From the NCBI RefSeq assembly GCF_933775445.1, contig NC_065877.1:4402001-4466000 (forward strand): 64,000 nucleotides of DNA. The letters run 5' to 3'. Positions 21,790 to 34,138 of the stretch are shown here, in pieces (positions within the stretch are counted from its first letter, which is position 1; each line of letters starts with the position of its first letter). Position numbers and translations under genes: made by a program. The notes below the pieces were generated by a model. That model searched no databases, was not told where the DNA came from, and worked only from the letters and a program-made list of their open reading frames with translations. The DNA comes from Argentina anserina (Eukaryota > Streptophyta > Magnoliopsida > Rosales > Rosaceae).

Positions 21790-24635
21790 GATCAGTTGAA
21801 AATAATTAAAAGTCCAAAAAAGAACACGTGGCACATCTTCGGCCACCCATTTATCCACCTCACTTTATCTGTTCATTTTTAATTGATTTCGGACCTTTAA
21901 AAAAAAATTAGCTCAAGTGTCTGAAAAAAATATGCCAAAATTATTACGCACTGTTAGTGACGCACTCTATCTAGTCATATAAAATTTTACGGACAATTAT
22001 ATTTGGGTTACACATCCGCCCTTAGGAAGAAATGATAAATAATGAACTAGATGTATGGATCGAGACCCAAACATTAGCAAAACATTATGAGTTTTCTATC
22101 ACGGCTATAGTACACTATGGCGAGGATATCATACGGTTGATTTTTTTTCAAATTTTATTTAGGCAGTGTAGTTAGTTTGTAAACGTACAGATTTCCACAA
22201 AACGAAAAATAAAGGTTATGCTACACTAGTAGCTATGTTGTGATTCAAGTGACTAAAATTTACAAAATCAAACTCTAACCATTAGATGTGATCATCACAC
22301 TAAAATATGGCTACCGTACGAAATTCAACGACTTTCGTCTTAGTTCGGGTTTTGATCTACTTGGTGAACCATAATTAACACAATTCCTCCCTAAAGGAAG
22401 CCCTGTGTGCGGTACAAAATTATTTAAAAATTTTCACATGCGACAATAGAACGGCTTATCATGAGACCCTGGTAATTTTCGGACAATTTTTTGAATGTCG
22501 GAGCTATTTTTAATGATGATAAGAAGACTTCTAATCATTTGAAAATAATTAAAAGTCCAACAAAGAACAAGTGGCACATCTTTGGCCACCAATTTGTCCA
22601 CCTCATTTTGTGTTTCATTTTTCAATTGATTTCACACATTTAAATTTTTTTTTTAAAATAGCTCAAGTGTCTGAAAAAATATGCCAAAATTACTACGCGC
22701 TGTCAGTGACGCGCTCTATCTAGTCATATAAAACTTTACGGACAATTATATTCAGGTTAAACAGCCGCAGTTAGGAAGAAATGAGAAATAATGAGTTAAA
22801 TGTGTGGATCGAGACCCAAACATTAGCGAAAAATTATGAGTTTTTTATCACGGCTATAGTACACTATGGCGAGGATATCCTACCGTTGATTTTTTTAAAT
22901 TTTATTTAGGCAATGTAGTTAGTTTGTAAACATACAGATTTTCACAAAATAAAATATAAAGGTTATGTTACACTAGTAGGCATGTTGCGATTCAAGTGAC
23001 TAAAATTCAGAAAATCAAACTCTAACCATTAGATGTGATCGTCACACTGAAATATGGCTACCGTACGAAATTCACCGACTTTCGTCTTAGTTCAGGTGTT
23101 GATCTACTTGGTCAACCCTAATTAACACAATACCTCACTAAAGGAAGCATTGTGTGCAGTAAAAATAATTTAAAATTTTTCGCATGCGTCAATAGAACTG
23201 CTTATTATGAGACCCTGGTAATTTTCAGACAATTTTTTGATTGTCAGAGGTATATTTAATGATGATAAGAAGACTTCTAATCATTTGAAAATAATTAAAA
23301 GTCCAACAAAGAAAATGTGGTACATCTTTGGCCACCCATTTGTCACCTCATTTTGTATTTCATTTTTTAATTGATTTCGCACATTTAATTTTTTTTTTAA
23401 AATAGCTCAAGTGTCTGAAAAACTATGCCAAAATTACTACGCGCTATCAGTGACGCGCTCTATCTAGCCATATGAAATTTTACGGACAATTATATTCGGG
23501 TTACACAGCCGCTCTTAGGAAGAAATGAGAAATAATGAGTTAAATGTGTGGATCGAGACCCAAAAATTAGCGAAAAATTATGAGTTTTTTATCACGGCTA
23601 TAGTACACTATGGCGATGATATCCTACGGTTGATTTTTTTTTCAAATTTTATTTAGGCAGTGTAGTTAGTTTGTAAACATACAGATTTTCACAAAACAAA
23701 ATATAAAGGTTATACTACACTAGTAGCACGTTGTGATTCAAGTGACTAAAATTCAGAAAATCAAACTCTAACCATTAGATGTGATTGTCACACTGAAATA
23801 TGGCTACCGTACGAAATTCACCGACTTTCGTCTTAATTCAGGTGTTGATCTACTAAGTCAACCCTAATTAACACAATACCTCCCTAAAGGAAGCCCTGTG
23901 CGCGGTAAAAACTATTTAAATTTTTTCACATGTGTCAATAAAATGGCTTATGATGAGACCTGGTAATTTTCGGACATTTTTTTGAATGTCAGAGCTATTT
24001 TTAATGATGATAAGAAGACTTCTAATCATTTGAAAATAATTAAAAGTCCAACAAAGAACATGTGGCACATCTTTGGCCACCCATTTGTCCACCTCATTTT
24101 GTTTTTCATTTTTCAATTGATTTTGCACCTTTAAAAACTTTGTAAAAATAGCTCAAGTGTCTGAAAAAATATGCCAAAATTACTACGTGTTGTCAGTGAT
24201 GCGCTCTATCTATTCATATAAAATTTTACAGACAATTATATTCGGGTTACACAGCCGCCTTTAGGAAGAAATGAGAAATAATGAGTTAAATGTGTGGATC
24301 AAGACCCAAACATTAGCGAAAAATTATGAGTTTTCTATCACAGCTATAGTACACTATGGCGAGGATATCCTACGGTTGATTATTTCAAATTTTATTTAGG
24401 CAGTGTAGTTAGTTTATAAACATACAGATTTTCACAAAACAAAATATAAAGGTTATGCTACACTAGTAGGCATGTTGCGATTCAAGTGACTAAAATTCAC
24501 AAAATAAAAACTCTAACCATTAGATGTGATCGTCACACTGAAATATAGCTACCGTACAAAATTCACCGACTTTCGTCTTAGTTCGAGTGTTGATCTACTT
24601 AGTCAACCCTAATTAACACAATACATTTCTAAATG
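21790..24635. repeat. Tandem array of about 745-bp units (A-B-A-B-A-B-A)
   Basis: The landmark GAAAATAATTAAAAGTCC recurs at 21798, 22541, 23287 and 24032, giving spacings of 743, 746 and 745. About 600 bp of each unit (block A, from that landmark to CTAATTAACACAAT...) is present four times. The following block B of about 145 bp (CCTGTGYGCGGTA... to GACTTCTAATCAT) is present three times, because the array both starts and ends with A. Copies are similar throughout, with small indels and substitutions. A short minus-strand open frame in some copies shows no constraint and I do not regard it as a gene. Confidence 0.92.
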
Positions 24636-24939
24636 AAGCGACTATTTGGTTTTGGTTTCTGTTTTGACATTAACTTTGATTGTGTTATGTTGAGCAAAAT
24701 AATATATATGTGTTTGTAAAAGGCACCATAATAACAAAGATAGAAAGGTATTACCACGAGATATGAAGCATGGTACAGTTTCTCTTTCTGTTAGTAAATT
24801 TCTTAAAATGAATCATAAGTAAGAATCTGGGAAATTTTTGAAAGGATAACATTACTAGAATAATACAGGAATCATAAGCAAGATATTTTCCAGAGTGAAT
24901 CTTTGTCCTCGTGAGGACCTATACATATACCAAAGAGGA

Positions 24940-26828
24940 TGAGTAGGGTAATCCGGAGCAAAATTCATGATCATGCACCACTATCATTAATAAAGTGCTT
25001 GTTATTAATATTTCATAATCACACTTTACATCTACTCAGATTTTCCACATTTTTCAGGTTTGCGTTTTCTTCTTTTAGATACTTATACAATCATATTGCA
25101 CAAGCGTGGTTTGGCGATGGTGGAGGACGGCGGTTTGGCGCGTGGTCGTCCGGTCGCAAAGGGAGGAGCATAGCATATTCCACACGCAACCACATTCTTT
25201 AAGTTTCTACTGATTTTAACTAAAGCAACAAATAAGAGACACGTGTCTTTTTACTTGTTGTGACCCTCCACGGCTGTGGAGGGAATAATTTTCGATTGCC
25301 AACCACCTCTTTCAATTGCGTTTTGTACCTGCAATAATATAGGTGATCATCATATATGGAATACTTGAGATAACTGACATCCCTAAAATGATACCGCTTT
25401 AATGGCAAGTACATCAGAAAATCATGAAGCTCTACAGGTTATTATGTGGAACAACCTAATAATGGTCTAAATATGCAATGATAGTGATATAAAGTGTGAG
25501 AGATGAACATTGTACCCCTCTTGCTTCACAGAGAGACATGTACCTCTCTTGCTCATATTCTTCAATCAATTCAAGAAGGTCATAAGTACCGACTAAAAGG
25601 TCCAAATTGGTATTAATAAGACCCGCCCCAACATTTGTATAGTTGCATTACAAATGCCATGCTACTGATCAATCAGAACAATTGGGTAGGATTTAACTCG
25701 GACCTCTTTCAAAAACATTGGTTTCAATGCAACCTAGTAAATTTGATGCAATCAATAAATTATATGGAACTAAAAGTCGGTCAAAAGAAACCAACAGACA
25801 ATAATCGAAAAGTAGATTGGTTATTATATACTTGCTCATTTGGAATACTGACAGTACTTCCAGTATCAAATAAGCCTCTGTCTTATCGAGCACAATCTTC
25901 ACTATGCTGTTTGAACCAGATAGGAGTCTCCTCATACTGGAAGTCTCGGATTTTGTTTTTCCGTATTAACTTTCAGCTTTTGATGTTTAAAAATGTATGA
26001 TTCAAACATGATATATTTCGGCAAGATCGTAGAATTTCAGTATGATATGACATATATTCTTAACAAGAACGAGTTGTGTAGATAACTTGTCGATTATGCA
26101 ACTCTCTCAACTATCAACAAGTTAAGACACAGTGACAAGGACTTACCGAGCACCTGTTGAGTAGTCAATTTTTTTAGGATTTGGTCGAGCATCTGCCTTA
26201 CAAGGTTTTTACCACCCTCTAAAATCTGAGGCCAGGGTTCCCTCTTGAAATCAATCACCCCTCTCAAGATTACAAGCGCCACACCCTGCTCACTCTATGT
26301 CATAAAAATCCAAAAAAGATATAAACAATATCACAATCCAGACTAATATAAAAAACCATCATTTACAGTAGAAAAACAAACAGCTTTAAAAAACTCGACA
26401 ACACCTAGCCAAGAGGTACCTGCAAAAGCTAAAGAAACGTGAAGCTCTTCTTGGAGTCATTTTATGCATTTGATGACTTTTTTGGAGCTCCAGCTTGTGC
26501 TTTGTCACACTGAACCCCTTTGCCAAAGAATAGCATGAGTAAAACCATTGTTTCATCTTGACTGGTAAACTTTGTTTTTCATATTATCAATTGTCAGGTC
26601 CCTGTAAGATTTACCATTGAAGATCAAGCATTCAATATCAACCATCATTTCGACATTGTCACTTACCTCCATACAAGTGTCTGATTCTCCATTCACACTC
26701 TTATCCCCATTCAGTACATCATCCACAGAGGAGCAGTGGCTGTGTAGTGAACCCAGTTCAATCAACTCCATAACTATACTATGCACACACACATTTTGAA
26801 ATTCAAATTCATGCTCGTTCAAATTCAA
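24940..26828 (-). other. Exon-like open segments of unidentified captured gene(s)
   Basis: On the minus strand several open stretches with coding-like composition lie between plausible splice sites. One is at 26553-26828 (SDNVEMMVDIECLIFNGKSY), one near 25860-25935, one near 25490-25620 (DLLELIEEYEQERYMSLCEA) and one near 25210-25330 following TTGCAG. Their order agrees with a promoter-like and leader-like region near 27100-27350. I cannot assign a family except for the CDPK exon at 26147-26291. They may come from one or several donor genes. Confidence 0.35.
26147..26291 (-). pseudogene. Captured exon fragment of a calcium-dependent protein kinase
   Basis: On the minus strand the segment reads [19 protein letters not shown], then [17 protein letters not shown] and LTTQQVLG followed by GTAAGT. 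This matches the C-lobe end of plant CDPK kinase domains ([40 protein letters not shown]). Key deviations are DPDPKKR changed to DQILKK. No kinase N-lobe, catalytic loop or EF-hands are nearby, so it is a fragment carried by the Mutator-like element. Confidence 0.7.
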
Positions 26829-27500
26829 AGCGTGTCAACAAATCAAACAAGATACCGTCATCAAATCAATCTTCCAAACAAGTTCATATCAACAATAAGC
26901 CTAACAAATTTATCCACATTTCAGAAATCAAAACCTGAAACAAATGCATTATATTGAATTTCAACCAAGATTCAATACAACCTTCAATATTCCCATATTT
27001 GGGGATAGGTGGAAAACCCGATTCAAGCGCCGGATCTATCTTAAAGGAATTACGTAAGAAAAGATTCATAAACCCAACCAATACACATGCTACCGATATC
27101 GATCATTACTTAAATCAACGAAACACTTACTTGCTTTTGGGAGTGCGTCTTCGATCTTCTTACAAATCGATTGGATCTAAACTCAGAGTCGCGAAAGTCA
27201 CCTTCTCTGTCCGAAAAGTACGCCTCTCCATGAGTTTAACTCACTGCATTTCTTCTAGCCTCAGATGCGAATGGATAAATCTCACAGTTTTCAGTTTCGA
27301 TTTCAAACCCCAGATTGAACCTTGACGACACCCTAATACTTCAAATCTCTCCATCTCTTTTCCTACCCTAACGCCGTCCACTGGGTGTTACAAAAACAAT
27401 TAAACGAAGAATCTACTGCAAAGACACGCGGCGGTTTCAACGGTTCAGATGTCCCGTGTATAAACACGGGCCGTGTACCGAATAAGTTTCGCTAAAACAA

Positions 27501-28165
27501 ATGTACAAATATTTATGAGTTGAGTAAGAGCATAAAAAGCCTTGGTGCCCCAGTAGTTGGGTGTCTTTCTTACTACCAATAGGTTGTAAGTTTGATTCCC
27601 CTTATTTTGTTTTCTCATGTTTTTTATTTTTTTTCTTTTTTTTCTTCTGATGCTGTTTTTGGACTCTTAGTATAATTGAGTGTTTGCTAATTATAACTTT
27701 CATATTGAAGAATCATAATATTTTCCTTTTCTTTATGTAATAAATGATTTTACTAAGAGTAAAATATTGTTTCATTTGTTAAATGTCTATCAAATTAAAT
27801 GATTTTTAATTATTTGATTTTAATACTAATATAGACACCATTTTTTCAAGAAAATACACTAGTTTGAAAATACAACTATTTTAGCTTTTAGAAGTTTTAA
27901 TATACAAATTTTGTAGACATTAATTTATGCTCCAGTCGATTATGAAATCTGGCTCCGCCATTGAATACAAGAGAAATATACTCGAAGGTCGACAAATAGA
28001 GAAATCCCCTAAGACTCCCAAATCTAGTCTAAACAACCAGATCCACATATCTAAAGTACACTCATCTTCTAAACCATGAAGTACCATAGTCATAAAATGT
28101 TAGAAAAAATTAAAGGCAGACAATAAAAAGAACAACCAAGATCCCTAATATTGTACCCAACGCAT
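27501..28165. other. AT-rich intergenic stretch
   Basis: No gene seen. Around 27540-27600 a short tRNA-like string (GGTTGTAAGTTTGATTCCCC) resembles a degenerate B box and may be an old SINE remnant. Confidence 0.3.
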
Positions 28166-28920
28166 TTAAGTCATTGTAGATGGTAGAGGCATAAGCTCTA
28201 CCATTTTTGCTGGATCAAGCCCACTGAAGAGCCTCGAAACCCAAAAGGATTTGATGGCCCAATAGAGCCAGCCCAAAGAAACCCTAGCGCACATGAGTTG
28301 TCGAGCAAGAATCCAACCCCTTTCATTGCCGGCCATCAACAAACCACCGCCTCTAGCCAGATCTTTGACCCAAGCATCACCAGCCAACAAGCCACCATGT
28401 TTACGCCAAGTCCTACCTTCGCCATCTCCACCAATGGCAAGCGAATCGCCGATACCCAAATCCCAACCCTCGACAGGGAACCAACCTTCAAATCTACCCA
28501 ACAGACCGCCACCACATAGTGCAGTCACGAGTATGTTGAATCCCAGATCAGAGACGACACCATCACAACCCATCAGAGACTGATGAACCTCAAAACCACC
28601 TTCACTTCGAAGGCCTACCCGATCCAACATCCAGGTAGCCATCACCAAATCAACCTCACCTTTACCACCAATGCCACTGACGGAGGATCAAAGAAAAAAG
28701 TGCAAGTTCAAGAGATCTCGCTGAGTGAGAGTTGAAATCGCAAGAATTCCAGATCTCGTCGCCGCTAAGGATAGAGAAAACGAGTTAGAAACGACCGGAG
28801 CCATGCTCTGATTTGGGAACCCACAGAGGGTGCTAGAATTTTGTTCCATTGGAGATGGATTAGGGGATTGCCGTGGAGGAAGGACGACGACTTATGAAAC
28901 CCTAGGAGAGAGCTCATAGT
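28166..28920 (-). other. GC-rich open region, probable retroelement debris
   Basis: A 160-codon open frame (28166-28648) rich in Gly, Trp and Leu, and the GC-rich sequence upstream to about 28920, stand out from AT-rich flanks. The predicted protein matches no family I know and its composition looks like a by-product of GC-rich sequence. A truncated non-LTR or LTR leader is possible. I see no reverse transcriptase. Confidence 0.25.
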
Positions 28921-29156
28921 TTTTCTCTGTAGCGAATTTTTATATTATTACACGCTCTAATCTTGTCCCGGCTATCATTATCCCTTGTTTTAAATTATCG
29001 TCATTCTATCCACAAAATAGTATATATTTGAAAATTTTTAAACAGAAAGAACTTGATTCCTTACATTTATGGAATGAAGTACTTTTGGCCACATTTTCTC
29101 TTCAGGTAGGAAAGTTATTTATTCCTTCTGTGCGTATACCAATTATTGGAAAATAA

Positions 29157-29562
29157 GGAAAATACTTGTATCCATACTAGTATGGATGCACATGTCCACA
29201 CCCTCTCTTATTTTTTATATTTTTAATAGTGTGATTCCATAATGTTAATCATTCAAAAAATTTATTAATCAATAAAGATCATTTTGTAAAAAATCGATGT
29301 AAACAAATATCGTTTGTTTAGCCGATTGAATTAAATAAACATACGGCTGATTATGAGACTACAAACTTTTACAATTACCGTTCATTTGTTTGATGTAATT
29401 GACTTAGCAAACGATTTTTGTTTTAATTCATATTTTACAAAGATGATCTTTATTAATTAATTAATCTTTTAAACGGTTAAATTTATAGAATTACACTACT
29501 AAAAATATGAAATTACGAGAGAATATGGACGTGTATATCCATTATGGACACAAATATTTTCC
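29157..29562. mobile_element. MITE with about 130-bp terminal inverted repeats
   Basis: Begins GGAAAATACTTGTATCCATA and ends with its imperfect inverse (GTCCAYAATGG... GGAAAATATTTGTGTCCATA in reverse). Inner inverted blocks include AATAAAGATCATTTTGTAAA and its counterpart. Flanking 9-mers GGAAAATAA and AGAAAGTAA agree at 7 of 9 positions, hinting at a decayed Mutator-like target duplication. No coding capacity. Confidence 0.72.
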
Positions 29563-30116
29563 AGAAAGTAATGAACTTCCTTTCTGCACTAATTCTTCGA
29601 AACAAACGATGACTTAATCTTCAGCTCAAGTCATCTAAGACATTAGTGTATCACCATATTATCCATATAGCCGGCCATGCAAAATATTATAATGAAGCAT
29701 AATAAGGATACAAAGTATTGTACCTGCTAGTTGATTGTAGATTTGAAGTCCAAGAAGATAGTACTTTTTCCATTTGTCTTTTCCATTTCATTTGGTCAAA
29801 ACCGGTGTCATGGGGACCAATATTTTATTTCAAGGGTTTGTCGTGAACGGCAGAAACGGAAAAGAGGGAAAACGATGTTTAAATCCAAGACTTGTTTCTT
29901 CTGTAACCTCACTCCTCTGCAGTTAGCAAGGTCCAATCAAAGTTTCTACTGGCCTGCTTTAAGAAAAACTTGCACTTATAATAGAAAATATTATCGTATT
30001 GTTGTATCGTGAAATGACATCGGATCAACCATTATTATTGTCATTGAAAAAAAAAACAGTTTCACATGTCCCATGTATTTTTATCAACATACATATTCGA
30101 TTTGATCTAAAAAAAC

Positions 30117-30139
30117 ATATATATATATATATATATATT
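30117..30139. repeat. (AT)n microsatellite
   Basis: AT dinucleotide run following an A-rich stretch, in otherwise featureless AT-rich DNA (29563-30633 holds no gene I can support). Confidence 0.8.
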
Positions 30140-30633
30140 CAAATTAATCAAACTCAGTTGATTTAGTCTATAACTCTATATATGTCCCCAATAATGACAC
30201 GAGCTCAATCAGAAGTTTGGATATGTTGTAAGATGCATATATTTTGAATTAGAATATTAACAAATACTGTATTTTGAGATATTTTCTTCCATCACAATCA
30301 CTTAAGATTGTCTCTTCTTATCATCTTATGTAACAACGCATATGACTATGAGTTAGCTAGGACGGGACATGCATGTATAGAATCGATTGACTATAAGATA
30401 TCATATCCCCTGTCATATCTATGAAGTTTGACATAAACCATACTAACACTGTTAAATTGTTAATGGCATTGGCCCAGATCGATATAGTCCTTGCTCTCTC
30501 TTTCACTCTATCTCTCACTTATTATGATATAATTAAAAAGTCACATTTATTATGATACATAAGATTTTTTTACAATGACCACATAATCAAATCAAATGAC
30601 ACGTACAGATGTACCTTTTATCACATTTTTTTT

Positions 30634-31365
30634 GGTAAAAATGCTAATTTGCACCCTAAATTTAGTCATAATTGTCAGTTTGCACTTCGAACTTGCATTT
30701 AAGTCAATTTACCTCCTAAATTTGGTAAAAATTGTCTATTTGCACCTCAATCGTTAAATTTAATGTTTTCCATCAAATTTTAAGTCAAATGTCATACATT
30801 TGAGGGGTAGTATTGTCATTAGCTATATATTCATATTTAATAATGAAATAAATTAATAAAATTACTTAAAAAGAACACTTGCTACTATATTTTTTTGTTT
30901 TTTTTCGAAACATGTTATTAATTTATATATTATTATTTTACGTGATATGATATGTTAAAAGATATTAGAAAAATATAAATAAATATATAGGAATTAAAAA
31001 TAAATGTATACATATAAAAATACACAACACACTATATTTGAATGTGTGGGTATGTTAGATATATAATTCGAAGTATGGTTAAGTATGTAAAAATATATAT
31101 AAATAAATAGTTGATTAAAAAAATAATCCTCCTTTTAAAGAATATTTTTATTATTTTTTAAGAAAAATATAAATAAAAAATGACAACATTACCCCTCATG
31201 TGCATGACATGTGACGCAAAATTGGATAAAAATATTTAAATTTAACGGATGAGATGCAAATTGGTAATTTTTAGCAAGTTTAGGAGGTAAATTGACTCAA
31301 ATACAAATTCGGGTGTAAATTGGCAATTTCAGTTAAATTTATAGTGTATTTTAACAATTTTGTCC
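30634..31365. mobile_element. MITE with about 190-bp inverted arms abutting the second P450
   Basis: Left arm begins GGTAAAAATGCTAATTTGCA and contains AAGTCAATTTACCTCCTAAA. The right arm, in reverse complement, begins GGACAAAATTGTTAAAATAC and contains GAGTCAATTTACCTCCTAAA. A second inverted pair, TTTGAGGGGTAGTATTGTCA and TGACAACATTACCCCTCA, lies further in. The 0.73 kb element is AT-rich and non-coding. T-rich flanks obscure the target duplication. It ends 94 bases before the P450 ATG. Confidence 0.75.
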
Positions 31366-32344
31366 ATATTTTTTGTAGTGAAAACTCAGATCTCTTCTTA
31401 AAGCTCTTTCTGAAGTTGAAAAAGCACAACGAACTTCTCAGTCTCTGTAACAAACAGAGATGGCGGAGGGTCTGGAATTAGCAGTACTCCTATGTTCGTC
31501 AGTGTTGTTTCTTGGTGTATTGAGTTTGTTGATGAGATTTCTTAATCAGATGTGGCTGAAGCCTGCAAGGATACGAGCAGTGCTTACGAAACAAGGCTTC
31601 CGAGGGCCACGGCCTTCGTTTTTGGTCGGGAACGTTCCGGAGATGCAAAAGATTCAATCCGATATTACCAACATGATGAACACGTGCACCCTGCAAAAAC
31701 CAACATCTGAAATTGATGATCAACGAGTGCAGCACGATTGGGATTCCTGTATGTTTCCCTATCTTCAACAATGGGCACGTAAATATGGTACGTGTGCTTC
31801 TTTAAGATTCTTAATTTTTAAATTCATACTATGCAAATAGATATGCCTAAAACTAATTAGTGCCTAACTGCATATGGAATTATGGATGATTATTCACTAA
31901 AATTTAGTTCTGGACCATATTTCTAGCTACCCATTGTTCAGAACGAAATTATAGTTAATTATTATCCATATGTACCACAATACTAATACGTAAAATATGG
32001 AGTTTTCATTTCCGGAATTAAAATTTGTTTTCAAATTCTGAGAATTTATATGAGCTGATAATCAACATGATGTTAATCTTATGTGTGAGAAATTATTATA
32101 TATATCCGATATATAGTCAATGTGGCGTACCCCTTAATGTTATTCGTTCATTTTTATTGTGTTTATTTCTGATTTATTAATTATATTTAAAATAATCTTT
32201 TACTATTTTCACCGCATGCATGTTTATCACACTATGAAGTAATATGATTGGCTGGGTACAACACATGATAGTGTCACGTGGTGTTTTGGGTACACAGAAT
32301 AATTACTCCTTATGTGTATGCTTGTACTAATTAATTTGAGAAAA

Positions 32345-33530
32345 AAGTTCACTATCGGTACCCAAACTATTGTGGCAAGGTCAATGTAGTACCCCAACTC
32401 TGAGTTGTACCAATGTAGTACCCCAACTTGTAATTCGCTATCAACGAAGGGTCTGAGCCAATTTTCCGTTACGGCTCCGTTATCTCGGTCACGTGTCCTG
32501 CACGTGACCACACAAAAAATTCAACAGCGGTACCCAAACTTTTGTGGCAAGGTCAATGTAGTACCCAAACTCTGAGTTGTACCAATGTAGTACCCAAACT
32601 CGTTTTTCGCTATCAATGAAGGGTCTGAGGCCAATTTACGTCACAGTTTCGTCTTATGGATCAAAATAAAAAGGGTATTTACCTAAATAACTCTATGTGG
32701 GTTCTAAGGCCATAAATAAGAAACTCTTACAATAAATATCTAGAATTAAGAAACAACTTACAAATTGGGCAAAACACCAACTCATTCTCATTATGCTCCG
32801 GACGCCTCACCACCACAGGGCGGCATCGAGGAGCTCCACCTCCTCTCATCCCCACCGCCTCCTCCTTCACCACCAACACCATCTTCGAGCTCCTCCACCT
32901 CTCTTTGGAACCCCTGATCCATCGGCACGTCACGATCGCAGAACTTCACTATGAGATTCTCGACCGCTGACCGCGCTGCTTTACATGCCTCGAATGTCGT
33001 AGGTGGAGGGAGAGAATGTCGTAGGTGGAGGATGTGAGGGAGACGATGGTGTGACTCAAGGCGGAGCTGGGAGAAGTCGTCATCGTGATTGAAGAGTTTG
33101 GAAGAAACACAACCCGTAGTGTTGCTTTGCCTCGAAATCTGAGCTCAGAAATACAGTGTGGAAGGAGTGAGAGTGAAGGAGAATGAAAATAAAAGGAGAA
33201 AAGACGAGAAGTTATGACACGTGACCCAGAAGATGGAATTGTGATAGAAATTGGCTTCAGACCCCTCGTTATAGAGAAAAACGAGTTTGGGTACTACATT
33301 GGTACAACTCAAAGTTGGGGTACTACATTGATCTTGCCACAAGAGTTTAGGTACTGATGTTGAATTTTTTTTTGTGGTCACGTGCGGGACACGTGACCGA
33401 GATAACGAAGTCGTAACGGAAATTGGACTCATACCCTTCGTTGATAGTGAATTACAAGTTTGGGTACTACATTGGTACAACTCAGAGTTGGGGTACTACA
33501 TTGACATTGCTACGATAGTTTTATGACTGT
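32345..33530. mobile_element. Fold-back element with doubled arms inside P450 intron 1
   Basis: Each arm contains two tandem sub-copies of a roughly 175-bp module holding GGCAAGGTCAATGTAGTACC, GAGTTGTACCAATGTAGTAC and a CGCTATCAAYGAAGGGTCTGA block. The left arm is about 32345-32650. The right arm, about 33225-33530, holds the same two modules inverted. A CACGTG-containing linker (GGTCACGTGTCCTGCACGTG) joins modules. The centre (32650-33225) is GC-richer and has no recognisable coding sequence. No clear target duplication. It accounts for most of the 2.06 kb intron 1, against 139 bases in the upstream paralogue. Confidence 0.8.
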
Positions 33531-34100
33531 GATTTTACTGATTTAGTCCTGAATCATACTGTAGATTAAAATTTTCGAACCATCATGGAAATTAAATGTA
33601 TTCACTTATATAATTGGAGTCAAATTTCAGTAAAAAAGATCGATTGAAAGGATGTTTTCATTTTGACTATGAAAGGACTTCCCAATATACTAGCTATACG
33701 CTGTTGCACCTTTCCCCTTATGCACTCTTACTAAGATTATAAGTTTATAACTACGTTTGGGGCTTAATTAAGTTGATAACAGCGCGCATGCATGTCATGG
33801 TAATTAAGTTAATTTACCACGGTTTATTAATCTGATGACAATGCAGGTCCGGTATTCTTGTACTCCACTGGAGCCAAACAACACCTGTATGTGAGCGATC
33901 CTAAGTTGTTAAGGGAGCTGAAACTGCACAACTCGTTAAATTTGTGCAGACCAACATATCTGAGTAAGCCACTAAAGCCATTGCTGGGTAACGGCCTTAT
34001 TTTAGCCAAGGGACATGAATGGGCTTACCAACGGAAACTTATTGCTCCTGAGTTCTTCCTCGACAAAGTTAAGGTATTCAGTTATTCACACATCCCGATC

Positions 34101-34111
<11 letters not shown>

Positions 34112-34132
<21 letters not shown>

Positions 34133-34138
34133 GGGGGG
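34112..34138 (+). repeat. Homopolymer tract of 27 G after 10 T, in P450 intron 2
   Basis: T10 followed by G27 ends 53 bases before exon 3. Such a run can form G-quadruplexes and is also prone to length error in sequencing. Confidence 0.85.

Larger units (their letters stand above)
20938..27491. mobile_element. Mutator-like (Pack-MULE-like) element, 6554 bp, 9-bp target duplication
   Basis: The ends are inverted repeats. The left starts GAGAGCCTATTCCATACACG and continues GCCCGTGTATAGACACGGGT. The right, read in reverse complement, has TTATTCGGTACACGGCCCGT then GTTTATACACGGGA. The 9 bases CTAAAACAA lie directly outside both ends (20929-20937 and 27492-27500). A 9-bp duplication plus inverted termini is the signature of Mutator-like transposons. 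No MURA-type transposase is seen. The interior carries a degenerate RRM fragment (21184-21370), a 745-bp tandem array (21790-24635), a CDPK exon (26147-26291) and other exon-like minus-strand segments, so I call it Pack-MULE-like. It sits between the two P450 genes. Confidence 0.75.

Noticed and set aside
22434..24128. Repeated minus-strand open frames in the 745-bp array as a small gene family
   Set aside because: Only some copies are open, the frames differ at their ends, and the whole unit is repeated equally, coding or not.
21790..24635. CRISPR-like array
   Set aside because: The units are 745 bp, similar throughout and in a plant genome; there are no short repeats with unique spacers.
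27535..27610. tRNA-derived SINE
   Set aside because: A single degenerate B-box-like string without tail or target duplication.
32727..33480. Genes inside P450 intron 1
   Set aside because: The frames are by-products of the inverted modules and of a GC-richer core, and none has homology that I recognise.
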